Below are positions 10,673-23,271 of a stretch of DNA of 34,476 bases, piece after piece. Numbering within the stretch: position 1 is the first letter of the stretch; every line of letters begins with the position of its first letter. Location: NCBI GenBank assembly GCA_023375785.1, contig SZWC01014987.1, forward strand, positions 1 to 34,476, read 5' to 3'. This DNA comes from Penium margaritaceum (lineage: Eukaryota > Streptophyta > Zygnematophyceae > Desmidiales > Peniaceae). The translations under genes and the position numbers were made by a program. Below the pieces are notes generated by a model that was not told where the DNA came from, did not search any database, and saw only the letters and a list, made by a program, of their open reading frames with translations.

Positions 10673-11193
10673 AGGACAACAGAAGAAGGCAACAGGAAAA
10701 AGGTAAAAGGCAAAAGGCAAAAGGCATCCGACAAAGGGTAAAAGTCAAAAGGAAAAAGGCAAAAGGCAAAAGGATAAATGAGAAAAGGCAACAGGCAAAA
10801 GGCAAAAGGCAAAAGAAAAAAGGGGAAAGACAAATGGCAAAAGGAAAAAGGTAAAAGGCAAACGGAAGAAGGCAAAACGCAAAAGGGAAAAGGCAAAAGG
10901 CAAAAGGCACAAGGCAAAATGCAAAAGGAAAAAGGCAAAAGGAAAAATGCAGAAGGCAAAAGGCAAGAGTCAAAGGGCAAAAGGCAAAAGGCAGAAGGCA
11001 AAAGGCAAAACTCAAAAGGCAAAATGCAAGAGGCCAAAGGCAAAGGGAAATAGGCAAAAGGCAAAAGGCAAAAGGCAAGAGGTTAAAGGCAAAAGGCAAA
11101 AAGCAATAGGCAAAAGGCAAAAGGCAAACGACAAAAAGAAAAAGGCAAAAGGCAAAAGACAAAAGGCACAAGGAAAAAGGCAAAAGGCAAGTG
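10673..11193. repeat. Degenerate heptamers with an L7-like block
   Basis: It begins with CAACAGAAGAAGGCAACAGG (10678), an L7 relative also seen near 24321. A stretch containing GATAAATGAGAAAAGGCAAC (about 10770) is shared with 24414-24433. There is no clean periodicity above 7 bp. Confidence 0.75.
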
Positions 11194-11815
11194 GCAAAAG
11201 GAAAAATGACAAAAGCAAAAGGCAAAACGCAAAATCCAAATCGCAAAAGGAAAAATGACAAAAGCAAAAGGCAAAACGCAAAATCCAAATCGCAAAAGGA
11301 AAAATGACAAAAGCAAAAGGCAAAACGCAAAATCCAAATCGCAAAAGGAAAAATGACAAAAGCAAAAGGCAAAACGCAAAATCCAAATCGCAAAAGGAAA
11401 AATGACAAAAGCAAAAGGCAAAACGCAAAATCCAAATCGCAAAAGGAAAAATGACAAAAGCAAAAGGCAAAACGCAAAATCCAAATCGCAAAAGGAAAAA
11501 TGACAAAAGCAAAAGGCAAAACGCAAAATCCAAATCGCAAAAGGAAAAATGACAAAAGCAAAAGGCAAAACGCAAAATCCAAATCGCAAAAGGAAAAATG
11601 ACAAAAGCAAAAGGCAAAACGCAAAATCCAAATCGCAAAAGGAAAAATGACAAAAGCAAAAGGCAAAACGCAAAATCCAAATCGCAAAAGGAAAAATGAC
11701 AAAAGCAAAAGGCAAAACGCAAAATCCAAATCGCAAAAGGAAAAATGACAAAAGCAAAAGGCAAAACGCAAAATCCAAATCGCAAAAGGAAAAATGACAA
11801 AAGCAAAAGGCAAAA
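11194..11815. repeat. 49-bp higher-order repeat array, 12 copies
   Basis: TCCAAATCG recurs from 11235 to 11774 in exact 49-base steps: 12 landmarks, about 12.7 units. The unit is seven heptamers, including AAAATCCAAATC and AAAAATGAC variants. A near-identical segment with CCAGATC instead of CCAAATC occurs about once in the superunit copies at about 6490-6560 and 12480-12545, so this array is an expansion of that segment. As 49 is not divisible by 3, one minus-strand frame reads all three phases in turn and gives a 49-residue period. Confidence 0.97.
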
Positions 11816-14065
11816 GGCAAAGGGCAAAGGGCAAAAGGAAATAGGCAAAAGGTAAAAGGCAAAAGGCAAAAGGCAGAAGGCAAGAGTCAAAAGGCAAAAT
11901 GCAAAGGGCACAGGGCCAAGGCAAAAGGCAGAATACAAAAGGAAAAAGGAAAAAAGCAAAACGAAAAAGGCAAAAGGCAAAAGGCAAAAGGAAAAAGGCA
12001 AAAGGAAAAAAGCAAGAGGCAAAAGGTAAAGGTTAAAAGGCAAAAGGCAAAACACAAAATGAAAAAGGGGAAAGGCAAAAGGCAAAAGGAAAAAGGAAAA
12101 TGGCAAAGGGCATAAAGAAAATGGCAAGACGCACAAGGCAAAATGCAGAAGGCAAAAGGGAAAAGGCAAAAGCCAAAAGGAAAAAGGCAAAAGCAAGAGT
12201 CAAAAGGCAAAAGGCAAAAGGCAAAAGGCAAAAGGAAAAATGCAAGAGACGAAAGGCAAGAGGCAAAAGGCAAAAGGAAAGGGGCAAAAGGTAAAAGGTA
12301 ATAGGCAGAATGCAAAAGACAAAAGGCAAAAGGCAAAGAGCAAAAATGCAAAACCAATGGGGCAAAAGGTAAGAGGTAAAAGGCAAGAAGACATATTCTC
12401 AAGGCAAAAGGAAAAATGCAAACCGCAAAAGGCAAAAGGCAAAAGGTAAAATGCAAAAGGAAAAAGGCAAAAGGCAAGTGGCAAAAGGAAAAATGACAAA
12501 AGCAAAAGGCAAAACGCAAAATCCAGATCGCAAAAGGAAAAATGACAAAAGCAAAAGGCAAAAGGCAAAGGGAAAAAGGCAAAAGGAAAAAGGCAAAAGG
12601 CAAAAGGCAAAAGGCAAAAGGCAAGGGGCAAAAGGCAAAAGGCAATAGTCAAAAGTCAAGACGCAAAAGGCAAAAGGACAAAGGAAAATGGCAAACGGCG
12701 AGAGGCAAAAGGCAAAAGGCAAAAGGCAAAAGGAAAATGGCATAATGCAAGACGAAAAATGCAAAAGGCAAAAGGCAAAACAAAAAAGGCAAAAGGAAAA
12801 TTGGCAAAAGGCAAAAGGCAAACGACAAAGGCAAAAGGCAAAGGGCAAAAGGCAAAAGGCAAAAGGGAATAGGCAAAGGGAAAAGGCAAAATACAAAACA
12901 TTAAAAGCAAAAGGCAAAGGGTAAAAGGCAAAAGGCAGAAGACAAAAGGCAAAAGGCAGAAGACAGAAGGCAAAAGGCAAAGCGCAAAAGGCAAGAGGCA
13001 AAAGGCAAGTGGGAAAGGTCAAAATGCAAAAGGAAAAAAGCAAAAAGCAAAAGGCAAAAGATGAAACGCAAAAGGAAAAAGGCAAAAGGCAAAAGGCAAA
13101 AGGCAGAGGGCAAAAGGCAGAAGACAGAAGGCAAAAGACAAAAGGCAAAAGAGAGAAGGCAAAAGGCTAAGGCAAAAGGCAAATGGCAAAAGGCAGAAGA
13201 CAAAAGGCAAAAGAGAGAAGGCAAAAGGCTAAGGCAAAAGGCAAATGGCAAAAGGCAGAAGACAGAAGGCAAAAGGCAAAAGGCAAAAGGCAAAAGGCAA
13301 AAGGCAAAAAAGAAAACGCAAAAGGCAAAAGGCAAACGGCAAAAGGCAAAAGGTTAAAGGCAAAAGACAAAAAGCAAGAGATAAAAGGCAAAAGGCAAAA
13401 GGCAAGAGGTTAAAGGCAAGAAGCAAGAGGCAAGAGGCAAAAGGCAAAAGGCAAAAGGCATGAGGCAAAAGGCAAAACAAAAAAGAAAACCGCAAAAGGC
13501 AAAAGGCAAAAGGCTGAAGGCAAGAGTCAAAAGGCAAAAGGAAAAAAGCAAAAGGTAAAAGGAAAAAGGCACAAGGCAAAATGCAAAAGGCAAAAGGTAA
13601 AAGGCAAAAGGCAAAAAGCAAAAGGCAAATGGAAAGACGAAAAAGGAAATAGGAAAAATGAAATAGGGAAATGCAAAAACGCAAGAGGCAAGAGGCAAAA
13701 GGGAAGATGCGAAAGGCAAAAGGCAAATCGCAAAAGGAAAAGGCAAAATGACAAAGGCAAAAGAAAGGAAACTGGCAAAAGGCAAAAGACAAAACCCAGA
13801 ACGCAAAAGGCAAAACGCAAATGGCAAAAGGCAAAAGGAAGAAAGCAAAAGGCAAAGGGCAATAGGCAAAAGGCAAAATGAAAAAAGCAAAGGGCAAAAA
13901 TCAAAAGCCAAAAGGCAAAAGGCAAAATGCAAACGGCAAAAGGCAAAACTCAAAAGGCAAGAGTCAAAAGCAAAAGGGCAAAAGGCAAAGGGCAAAAGGC
14001 CAACAGAAAAAGGCAAGAGAAAAAAGGTAAAAGGCAAAAGGCAAAAGGCAAACGGCAAAAGCTAA
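11816..14065. repeat. Most complete superunit copy, L0 to L7 (L8 follows in the next array)
   Basis: Landmarks in order: L0 at 12053, L1 at 12342, L2 at 12642, L3 (ATACAAAACAT) at 12891, L4 (GACAAAAAGCAAGAG) at 13366, L5 at 13512, L6 (AAATGAAATAGGGAAATG) at 13656 and L7 (CAACAGAAAAAGGCAAGAG) at 14001; L8 follows at 14322. This is the reference copy for the order. A local 62-bp duplication at about 13141-13270 includes a 6-bp AAGGCT monomer, so its length is one short of nine heptamers. Confidence 0.8.
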
Positions 14066-16962
14066 AAGGCAAAAGGCAAAAGGCAAAAGGCGAAGGGCAA
14101 AAGGCAAAGGGCAAAAGGCCAACAGAAAAAGGCAAGAGAAAAAAGGTAAAAGGCAAAAGGCAAAAGGCAAGAGGCCAAAGGCAAAGGGAAATAGGCAAAA
14201 GGAAAAAGGCAAATGGCAAAAGGCAAAAGGCAATAGGCAAAAGGCAAAAGGAAAAAGGCAGAATGCAAACGGAAGAAGGCAAAAGGCAAGGGGAAAAAGG
14301 CGAACGGCAAAAGGCAAAAGGAACAAGGAAAGACTGAAAAGGCAAAATGCATAAGGCAGAAGGGAAAAGGTAAAGGCAAAAGGCAAAAGGCAAATGGCAA
14401 AAGGCAGAAGACAGAAGGCAAAAGGCAAAAGGCAAAAGGCGAAGGGCAAAAGGCAAAGGGCAAAAGGCCAACAGAAAAAGGCAAGAGAAAAAAGGTAAAA
14501 GGCAAAAGGCAAAAGGCAAGAGGCCAAAGGCAAAGGGAAATAGGCAAAAGGAAAAAGGCAAATGGCAAAAGGCAAAAGGCAATAGGCAAAAGGCAAAAGG
14601 AAAAAGGCAGAATGCAAACGGAAGAAGGCAAAAGGCAAGGGGAAAAAGGCGAACGGCAAAAGGCAAAAGGAACAAGGAAAGACTGAAAAGGCAAAATGCA
14701 TAAGGCAGAAGGGAAAAGGTAAAGGCAAAAGGCAAAAGGCAAATGGCAAAAGGCAGAAGACAGAAGGCAAAAGGCAAAAGGCAAAAGGCGAAGGGCAAAA
14801 GGCAAAGGGCAAAAGGCCAACAGAAAAAGGCAAGAGAAAAAAGGTAAAAGGCAAAAGGCAAAAGGCAAGAGGCCAAAGGCAAAGGGAAATAGGCAAAAGG
14901 AAAAAGGCAAATGGCAAAAGGCAAAAGGCAATAGGCAAAAGGCAAAAGGAAAAAGGCAGAATGCAAACGGAAGAAGGCAAAAGGCAAGGGGAAAAAGGCG
15001 AACGGCAAAAGGCAAAAGGAACAAGGAAAGACTGAAAAGGCAAAATGCATAAGGCAGAAGGGAAAAGGTAAAGGCAAAAGGCAAAAGGCAAATGGCAAAA
15101 GGCAGAAGACAGAAGGCAAAAGGCAAAAGGCAAAAGGCGAAGGGCAAAAGGCAAAGGGCAAAAGGCCAACAGAAAAAGGCAAGAGAAAAAAGGTAAAAGG
15201 CAAAAGGCAAAAGGCAAGAGGCCAAAGGCAAAGGGAAATAGGCAAAAGGAAAAAGGCAAATGGCAAAAGGCAAAAGGCAATAGGCAAAAGGCAAAAGGAA
15301 AAAGGCAGAATGCAAACGGAAGAAGGCAAAAGGCAAGGGGAAAAAGGCGAACGGCAAAAGGCAAAAGGAACAAGGAAAGACTGAAAAGGCAAAATGCATA
15401 AGGCAGAAGGGAAAAGGTAAAGGCAAAAGGCAAAAGGCAAATGGCAAAAGGCAGAAGACAGAAGGCAAAAGGCAAAAGGCAAAAGGCGAAGGGCAAAAGG
15501 CAAAGGGCAAAAGGCCAACAGAAAAAGGCAAGAGAAAAAAGGTAAAAGGCAAAAGGCAAAAGGCAAGAGGCCAAAGGCAAAGGGAAATAGGCAAAAGGAA
15601 AAAGGCAAATGGCAAAAGGCAAAAGGCAATAGGCAAAAGGCAAAAGGAAAAAGGCAGAATGCAAACGGAAGAAGGCAAAAGGCAAGGGGAAAAAGGCGAA
15701 CGGCAAAAGGCAAAAGGAACAAGGAAAGACTGAAAAGGCAAAATGCATAAGGCAGAAGGGAAAAGGTAAAGGCAAAAGGCAAAAGGCAAATGGCAAAAGG
15801 CAGAAGACAGAAGGCAAAAGGCAAAAGGCAAAAGGCGAAGGGCAAAAGGCAAAGGGCAAAAGGCCAACAGAAAAAGGCAAGAGAAAAAAGGTAAAAGGCA
15901 AAAGGCAAAAGGCAAGAGGCCAAAGGCAAAGGGAAATAGGCAAAAGGAAAAAGGCAAATGGCAAAAGGCAAAAGGCAATAGGCAAAAGGCAAAAGGAAAA
16001 AGGCAGAATGCAAACGGAAGAAGGCAAAAGGCAAGGGGAAAAAGGCGAACGGCAAAAGGCAAAAGGAACAAGGAAAGACTGAAAAGGCAAAATGCATAAG
16101 GCAGAAGGGAAAAGGTAAAGGCAAAAGGCAAAAGGCAAATGGCAAAAGGCAGAAGACAGAAGGCAAAAGGCAAAAGGCAAAAGGCGAAGGGCAAAAGGCA
16201 AAGGGCAAAAGGCCAACAGAAAAAGGCAAGAGAAAAAAGGTAAAAGGCAAAAGGCAAAAGGCAAGAGGCCAAAGGCAAAGGGAAATAGGCAAAAGGAAAA
16301 AGGCAAATGGCAAAAGGCAAAAGGCAATAGGCAAAAGGCAAAAGGAAAAAGGCAGAATGCAAACGGAAGAAGGCAAAAGGCAAGGGGAAAAAGGCGAACG
16401 GCAAAAGGCAAAAGGAACAAGGAAAGACTGAAAAGGCAAAATGCATAAGGCAGAAGGGAAAAGGTAAAGGCAAAAGGCAAAAGGCAAATGGCAAAAGGCA
16501 GAAGACAGAAGGCAAAAGGCAAAAGGCAAAAGGCGAAGGGCAAAAGGCAAAGGGCAAAAGGCCAACAGAAAAAGGCAAGAGAAAAAAGGTAAAAGGCAAA
16601 AGGCAAAAGGCAAGAGGCCAAAGGCAAAGGGAAATAGGCAAAAGGAAAAAGGCAAATGGCAAAAGGCAAAAGGCAATAGGCAAAAGGCAAAAGGAAAAAG
16701 GCAGAATGCAAACGGAAGAAGGCAAAAGGCAAGGGGAAAAAGGCGAACGGCAAAAGGCAAAAGGAACAAGGAAAGACTGAAAAGGCAAAATGCATAAGGC
16801 AGAAGGGAAAAGGTAAAGGCAAAAGGCAAAAGGCAAATGGCAAAAGGCAGAAGACAGAAGGCAAAAGGCAAAAGGCAAAAGGCGAAGGGCAAAAGGCAAA
16901 GGGCAAAAGGCCAACAGAAAAAGGCAAGAGAAAAAAGGTAAAAGGCAAAAGGCAAAAGGCAA
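14066..16962. repeat. 349-bp higher-order repeat array, about 8.3 copies
   Basis: GGCCAACAGAAAAAGG recurs at exact 349-base steps; its CC dinucleotide is at 14119, 14468, 14817, 15166, 15515, 15864, 16213, 16562 and 16911. Each unit carries L7 and L8 (AACAAGGAAAGACTGAAAAG). The copies look identical. The length is 50 heptamers minus one base, so unlike most other arrays here it shifts the 7-bp phase each time. A diverged single-copy relative lies at about 28690-29010. A partial extra L7 at 14001 sits 119 bp (17 monomers) upstream. Confidence 0.97.
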
Positions 16963-17900
16963 TAGGCAAAAGGCAAAATGAAAAAGGCAAAATGCAAAAG
17001 GCACAAGGCAAAAGGCTGAAGGCAAGTGTCAAAAGGCAAAAGGCAAAAAGCAAAAGGTAAAAGGCACAAGGCAAAACGCAAAAGGCAAAAGGCAAAAGGC
17101 AAAAGGCAAAAGGCAAGAAGGAAAAGGCAAAAGGAAATAGGCAAAAGGCAAAAAGAAAAAGGCAAAAGGAAAGCGGCAAAAGGAAATGGGAAAAATGAAA
17201 GAGGGAAATGGAGAAACGCAAGAGGCAAGAGGCAAAAGGGAAAATGGGAAGGGCAAAAGGCAAATAGAACAAGGAAAAAGGCAAAATGCAAAATGCAAAA
17301 GAAAGGAAGAAATCAAAAGACAAAAGGAAAAATGCAAAACGCAAAAGGAAAAATGCAGAAGGCAAAAGGCCAAGGCAAAAGGCAAATAGAACAAGGAAAA
17401 AGGCAAAATGCAAAATGCAAAAGAAAGGAAGAAATCAAAAGACAAAAGGAAAAATGCAAAACGCAAAAGGAAAAATGCAGAAGGCAAGAGGCCAAAGGAA
17501 GAAAGCAAAAGGCACAAGGCAATAGGCAAATGGAAAAAGGCAAAAGGCAAAGGGAGAAAGATAAAAGCCAAAAGGCAAAAGGAAAAATGCAAACAGCAAA
17601 AGGAAAAAGGCAAAAGGCAAGAATCAAAAGTAAAAGGGAAAAAGGCAAAGGGAAAAGGCACAGAAGAAAAAGGCAAAAGTAAAAAAGGTAAAAGGCAAAA
17701 AGCAAAAGGCAAAAGGCAAAAGGTAAAAGGCAGAAGGCAAAAGGAAAAAGGAAAAAGAAAAAAAGGGGAAAGACAAATGGCAAAAGGAAAAAGGCAAAAG
17801 GCAAACGGAAAAAGGCAAAAGGCAAAAGGCAAAAGGCAAAAGGAACAAGGCAAAAGTGAAAAGGCGAAAGGTATAAGGCAGAAGGGAAAAGGCAAAGGGC
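16963..17900. repeat. Superunit fragment, landmarks L5-L8
   Basis: L5 (with AAGTGTC for AAGAGTC) at 17014, L6 (AAATGAAAGAGGGAAATGG) at 17193, an L7 relative near 17659 and an L8 relative at 17844 occur in the same order as at 13.5-14.4 kb. A 122-bp tandem duplication at about 17261-17485 is marked by CAAATAGAACAAGG at 17261 and 17383. It is not a multiple of 7. Confidence 0.75.
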
Positions 17901-19602
17901 AAAAGGCAAAAGGTAAAAGGCACAAGGCAAAATGCAAAAGGAAAAAGGCAAAAGGCAAAAGCGAGAAGGAAAAAGGCAAGAGTCAAAGGGCAAAAGGCAA
18001 AAGGCAAAAAGCAAAAGGCAAAAGGAAAAATGCAGAAGGCAAAAGGCAAAAGGGAAGAGGCCAAAGGTAAAGGGAAATGGGCAAAAGGCAAAAGGCAAAA
18101 GTCATGAGGCAAAATGCAAAATGCAAAAGGCAAAATGAAAAATGCAAAAGGAAGAAGGCATAAGGCAAAAGGCAAGAGGAAAAAGGCAAAAGGCAAAGGG
18201 CAAGAGGAAAAAGGCAAAGGGCACAAGGCAAAAGGGAAAAGGACACAAGCAAAAGGCAAAAGGCAGAGGGAAAAAGGCAAAAGGCAAAAGGCAACAGGAA
18301 AAGGGGAAGAGCCAAAAGGCAAAAGGCAAAAGGCAAGAGGAAAAAGGCAAAAGGCAAGAGTCAAAAGGCAGGATGCAAAAGGCAAAAGGAAAAAGGACAT
18401 AGGAAAAAGGCAGAAGGCAAAAGGCAAAAGGCAAAAGGCAAAAGAGAAAAGACAAAAGGCAAAAGGCAAAAGGAATAATGCAAAAGACAAAAGGGAAAAG
18501 GCAAAAGGCCAAAGGCAAAACGCAAAAGGCAACAGGAAAAAGGAAAAAGGCAAAAGGCAAAAGGAAAAAGGCAAAAGGCAACAGGAAAAAGGCAAGAGTA
18601 AAATGGTAAAAGGAAAAAGCAAAAATGCAAAAGGAAAAAGGCATAAAGTTGAAGGCAAAAGGCAAAAGGAAAAAGGCATAAGGCAAAAAGCAAAAGGCAA
18701 AAGGCAAAAGGCAAAAGGCAGAAGTAAAAAGGCAAAAGGCACAAGGCGAAAGGCAAAAGGAAAAGGCCAAAGTCAAAAGGAAAAAGGCAAAAGGCAAAAG
18801 GCACATGGCAAAATGCAGAAGGCAAAAGGAAAAAGGCAAGAGTCAAACAGCGAAAGGCAAAAGGCAAAAGGCAAAAGGCAAAGGGCAAAGGGCAAAAGGA
18901 AATGACAAAAAGGTAAAAGGCAGAAGGCGAAAGGCAAAAGACAAAAGGCAAAAGGCAAAAGATGAAAGGTAATGGAAAAAGGCAAAAGGCAAAGGGCAAA
19001 AGTCAAAGGGCAAAAGGCAAAAGGTGAAATTCAAAAGGAAAAAGACAAAAGGCAAAAGGCACGCGGCAAAATGCAAAAGGCGAAAGGCAAGAACCAAACG
19101 GCAAAAGGCAAAAGGCAAAAGGCATAAGGCAGAAGGCAAAAGGCGAAAGGCAAAAGGCAATGGGCATAAGGAAAAAGGTAAAAGGGAAAAGGCAAAAGGC
19201 AAAAGGCAAAAGGCAAAGGGCATAAGGCAATAGGCAAAAGGTAAAAGGCAAAAGGCAAAAGGCAAATGACAAAAGGAAAAAGGCAAAGGGCATAAGGACA
19301 AAGGAAACGGGAAAAGGAAAAATGTAAGAGGCAAGAGGCAAAAGGCAAAAGTGGAAGGCAAAAGGCAGAAGGCAAAAGGCAAAGGGCAAAGGGCAAAAGG
19401 AAATAGGAAAAAGGTAGAAGGCAAAAGGCAAAAGGCAAAAGACAAAAGGCAAAAGGCAAAGGGCATAAGGCAAAAGGAAATGGGCAAAAGGCAAAGTGCA
19501 AAAGGCAAGAGGCAAAAGGCAAAAGGAAAAACGCAAAAGGAAAAATGCAGACCGCAAAAGGCAGAAGGAAAAAGGAAAAAGGTAAAAGTAAAAAGGAAAA
19601 AA
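17901..19602. repeat. Degenerate heptamer stretch without clear superstructure
   Basis: Mixed AAAAGGC variants with frequent AACAGG, AAGAGG, AAAAAGG and AAAGGGC forms. I found no exact long tandem period and no ordered set of landmarks here. It may be the oldest or most shuffled part of the satellite, or descend from a superunit segment not covered by my landmarks. Confidence 0.7.
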
Positions 19603-21062
19603 GCAAAGGGCAAAAGGCAAAAGGCAAGAGGGAAAAGGCAAACGGACGAAGGAAAAAGGCAGAAGGCAACAAACAAAAGGCGCAAGGAAAAAGGAAAAAG
19701 GCAAAAGGCCAAAGGCAAATGACAAAAGGCAAAACACAAAAGGCAAAAGGAAAAAGGCAAAAGGCAAGAGGTAAAAGGCAAAAGGCAACAGGCAAGAGGC
19801 AAAAAGGCAAAGGGTAAAAGGCAAAAGGCAAAACACAAAATGCAAAAGGTAAAAGGAACGGGCAAAAGGCAAAAGGAAAAAGGCAAAAAGCAAAAGGCAA
19901 AAGGCAAAAGGCAAGAGGGAAAAGGCAAACGGACGAAGGAAAAAGGCAGAAGGCAACAAACAAAAGGCGCAAGGAAAAAGGAAAAAGGCAAAAGGCCAAA
20001 GGCAAATGACAAAAGGCAAAACACAAAAGGCAAAAGGAAAAAGGCAAAAGGCAAGAGGTAAAAGGCAAAAGGCAACAGGCAAGAGGCAAAAAGGCAAAGG
20101 GTAAAAGGCAAAAGGCAAAACACAAAATGCAAAAGGTAAAAGGAACGGGCAAAAGGCAAAAGGAAAAAGGCAAAAAGCAAAAGGCAAAAGGCAAAAGGCA
20201 AGAGGGAAAAGGCAAACGGACGAAGGAAAAAGGCAGAAGGCAACAAACAAAAGGCGCAAGGAAAAAGGAAAAAGGCAAAAGGCCAAAGGCAAATGACAAA
20301 AGGCAAAACACAAAAGGCAAAAGGAAAAAGGCAAAAGGCAAGAGGTAAAAGGCAAAAGGCAACAGGCAAGAGGCAAAAAGGCAAAGGGTAAAAGGCAAAA
20401 GGCAAAACACAAAATGCAAAAGGTAAAAGGAACGGGCAAAAGGCAAAAGGAAAAAGGCAAAAAGCAAAAGGCAAAAGGCAAAAGGCAAGAGGGAAAAGGC
20501 AAACGGACGAAGGAAAAAGGCAGAAGGCAACAAACAAAAGGCGCAAGGAAAAAGGAAAAAGGCAAAAGGCCAAAGGCAAATGACAAAAGGCAAAACACAA
20601 AAGGCAAAAGGAAAAAGGCAAAAGGCAAGAGGTAAAAGGCAAAAGGCAACAGGCAAGAGGCAAAAAGGCAAAGGGTAAAAGGCAAAAGGCAAAACACAAA
20701 ATGCAAAAGGTAAAAGGAACGGGCAAAAGGCAAAAGGAAAAAGGCAAAAAGCAAAAGGCAAAAGGCAAAAGGCAAGAGGGAAAAGGCAAACGGACGAAGG
20801 AAAAAGGCAGAAGGCAACAAACAAAAGGCGCAAGGAAAAAGGAAAAAGGCAAAAGGCCAAAGGCAAATGACAAAAGGCAAAACACAAAAGGCAAAAGGAA
20901 AAAGGCAAAAGGCAAGAGGTAAAAGGCAAAAGGCAACAGGCAAGAGGCAAAAAGGCAAAGGGTAAAAGGCAAAAGGCAAAACACAAAATGCAAAAGGTAA
21001 AAGGAACGGGCAAAAGGCAAAAGGAAAAAGGCAAAAAGCAAAAGGCAAAAGGCAAAAGGCAA
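19603..21062. repeat. 287-bp higher-order repeat array, about 5.1 copies
   Basis: CGGACGAAGG recurs at 19643, 19930, 20217, 20504 and 20791, exact 287-base steps (41 heptamers). Each unit contains the L0 string CACAAAATGC (19834 to 20982). Four identical 73-codon plus-strand open frames at 19840, 20127, 20414 and 20701 are a by-product. Single-copy relatives of the L0 part occur near 8780-8840, 12010-12065 and 26750-26825. Confidence 0.97.
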
Positions 21063-22556
21063 AAGGCAAAAGGCAAACGGCAAGATGCACAAGGCAAAAT
21101 GCAGAAGGCAAAAGGAAAAAGGCAAAAGCCAAAAGGAAAAAGGCAAAACGCAAGAGTCAAAAGGTAGAAGGCAAAAGGCAAAAAGAAAAAGGCAAAAGGC
21201 AAAAAGCATAACGCAAAAGGCAAAAGGCAAAAGGAAAAAGGAAAGAGACGAAAGGCAAGAGGCAAAAGGCAAAAGGAAATAGGCAAACGGTAAAAGATAA
21301 AAGGCAAAAGGCAAAAGAAAAAAGGCAAAAGGCAAAGGGAAAAATGACAAAACGAAAGGGGCAAAAGGCGATAGGCAAAAAGCAAAAAGCAAGATGCAAA
21401 AGGCAAAAGGAAAAATGCAAAACTCAAAAGGCAAAAGCGAAAAGGTAAAATGCAAAAGGAAAAAGGCAAAAGGCAAAGGGCAAAAGGCTAAAGGCAAAGG
21501 GCAAAAGGCAGATGGCAAAAGGAAAAATGACAAAAGCAAAAGGCAAAAGGCAAAGGGAAAAAGGCAAACGGCAAAAGGCAAAAGGAAAAAGGCAAAAGGC
21601 AAAAGGAAATAGTCAAAACTCAAGGGGCAAAAGGCAAAAGGACAAAGGAAAATGGCAAACGGCAAGAGGCAAAAGGCAAAAGGCGAAAGGAAAATGGCAT
21701 GAGGCAAAAGGCAAAAGGCAAAAGGCAAAAAACAAAAAAACGGCAAAAGGAAAATGGCAAAAGGCAAAAGGCAAACGACAAAAGGCAAAAGGCAAAAGGC
21801 AAAAGGCAAAGGGCAAAAGGGAAAAGGCAATAGGCAAAGGGAAAAGGCAAAATACAAAACATAAAAGGCAAAAGGCAAAAGGCAAAAGGCAGAAGACAAA
21901 AGGCAAAAGGCAGAGGACAGAAGGCAAAAGGCAAAAGGCAAAGGCAAAAGGCAAAACTCAAAAGGCAAGAGGCAAAAGGCAAGAGGGAAAGGGCAAAATG
22001 CAAAAGGAAAAAGGCAAAAAGCAAAAGGCAAAAGGCAAAAGGCAAGAGGCAAAAGGCAGAGGGCAAAAGGCAGAAGAGAGAAGGCAAAAGAAAAAGTGCA
22101 CAATAGACAAGGCAAAAGGCCAAGGCAAAAGTCAAATTGCAAAAGGCACAAGACAGAAGGAAAAAGGCAAAGGCAAAAGGCAAAAGGAAAAAGGGAAAAG
22201 GCAAGAGGCAAAAGGACAAAGTCAAAAGGCAAAATGCAAAAGGCAAAAGACAAAACGCAAAAGGCAACAGGCAAACGGAAAAAGGCAAAAGGTTAAAGGC
22301 AAAAGACAAAAAGCAAGACATAAAAGGCAGAAGGCAAAAGGAAAAAGGCAAGAGGTTAAAGGAAAAATGCAAGAGGCAAGAGAAAAAAGGCAAAAGGAAA
22401 AAGGCAATAGGCAAAAGGCAAAACGAAAAAGGCAAAAGGCAGAAGGCAAAAGGCAAGGTTCAAAAGGCAAAACGCAAAAAGCAAAAGGTAAAAGGCAAAA
22501 GTCACAAGGCTAAATGCAAAAGGCAAAAGGCAAAAGGCAAAAGGCAAAAGGCCAAA
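21063..22556. repeat. Superunit copy, L1-L4, running into the assembly gap
   Basis: The last 287-bp unit supplies L0 (20982). Then come L1 (variant AAAATGACAAAACGAAAGGG) at about 21340, L2 (variant TAGTCAAAACTCAAG) at about 21609, L3 at 21852 and L4 (GACAAAAAGCAAGAC) at 22305. The last 605 bases (21952-22556) recur after the gap at an offset of 1320. Confidence 0.8.
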
Positions 22557-23271
22557 NNNNNNNNNNNNNNNNNNNNNNNNNNNNNNNNNNNNNNNNNNNN
22601 NNNNNNNNNNNNNNNNNNNNNNNNNNNNNNNNNNNNNNNNNNNNNNNNNNNNNNNNNNNNNNNNNNNNNNNNNNNNNNNNNNNNNNNNNNNNNNNNNNNN
22701 NNNNNNNNNNNNNNNNNNNNNNNNNNNNNNNNNNNNNNNNNNNNNNNNNNNNNNNNNNNNNNNNNNNNNNNNNNNNNNNNNNNNNNNNNNNNNNNNNNNN
22801 NNNNNNNNNNNNNNNNNNNNNNNNNNNNNNNNNNNNNNNNNNNNNNNNNNNNNNNNNNNNNNNNNNNNNNNNNNNNNNNNNNNNNNNNNNNNNNNNNNNN
22901 NNNNNNNNNNNNNNNNNNNNNNNNNNNNNNNNNNNNNNNNNNNNNNNNNNNNNNNNNNNNNNNNNNNNNNNNNNNNNNNNNNNNNNNNNNNNNNNNNNNN
23001 NNNNNNNNNNNNNNNNNNNNNNNNNNNNNNNNNNNNNNNNNNNNNNNNNNNNNNNNNNNNNNNNNNNNNNNNNNNNNNNNNNNNNNNNNNNNNNNNNNNN
23101 NNNNNNNNNNNNNNNNNNNNNNNNNNNNNNNNNNNNNNNNNNNNNNNNNNNNNNNNNNNNNNNNNNNNNNNNNNNNNNNNNNNNNNNNNNNNNNNNNNNN
23201 NNNNNNNNNNNNNNNNNNNNNNNNNNNNNNNNNNNNNNNNNNNNNNNNNNNNNNNNNNNNNNNNNNNNNNN
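22557..23271. other. Assembly gap, 715 Ns
   Basis: Sequence is undetermined. Both flanks are heptamer satellite and belong to two copies of the same duplicated block, so the gap probably hides more of the same and its stated length may be only an estimate. Confidence 0.99.

Noticed and set aside
11194..11815. Descent of the 7-bp satellite from the 16-bp array, since both contain AAAATGACAAA
   Set aside because: An 11-base A-rich match between two low-complexity repeats is easily explained by chance, and the string is a minority variant in the heptamer array.
14066..21062. CRISPR-like or other regularly spaced repeat system
   Set aside because: The spacers are also heptamer repeats, there is no unique spacer sequence and no cas genes, and the left element is eukaryotic.
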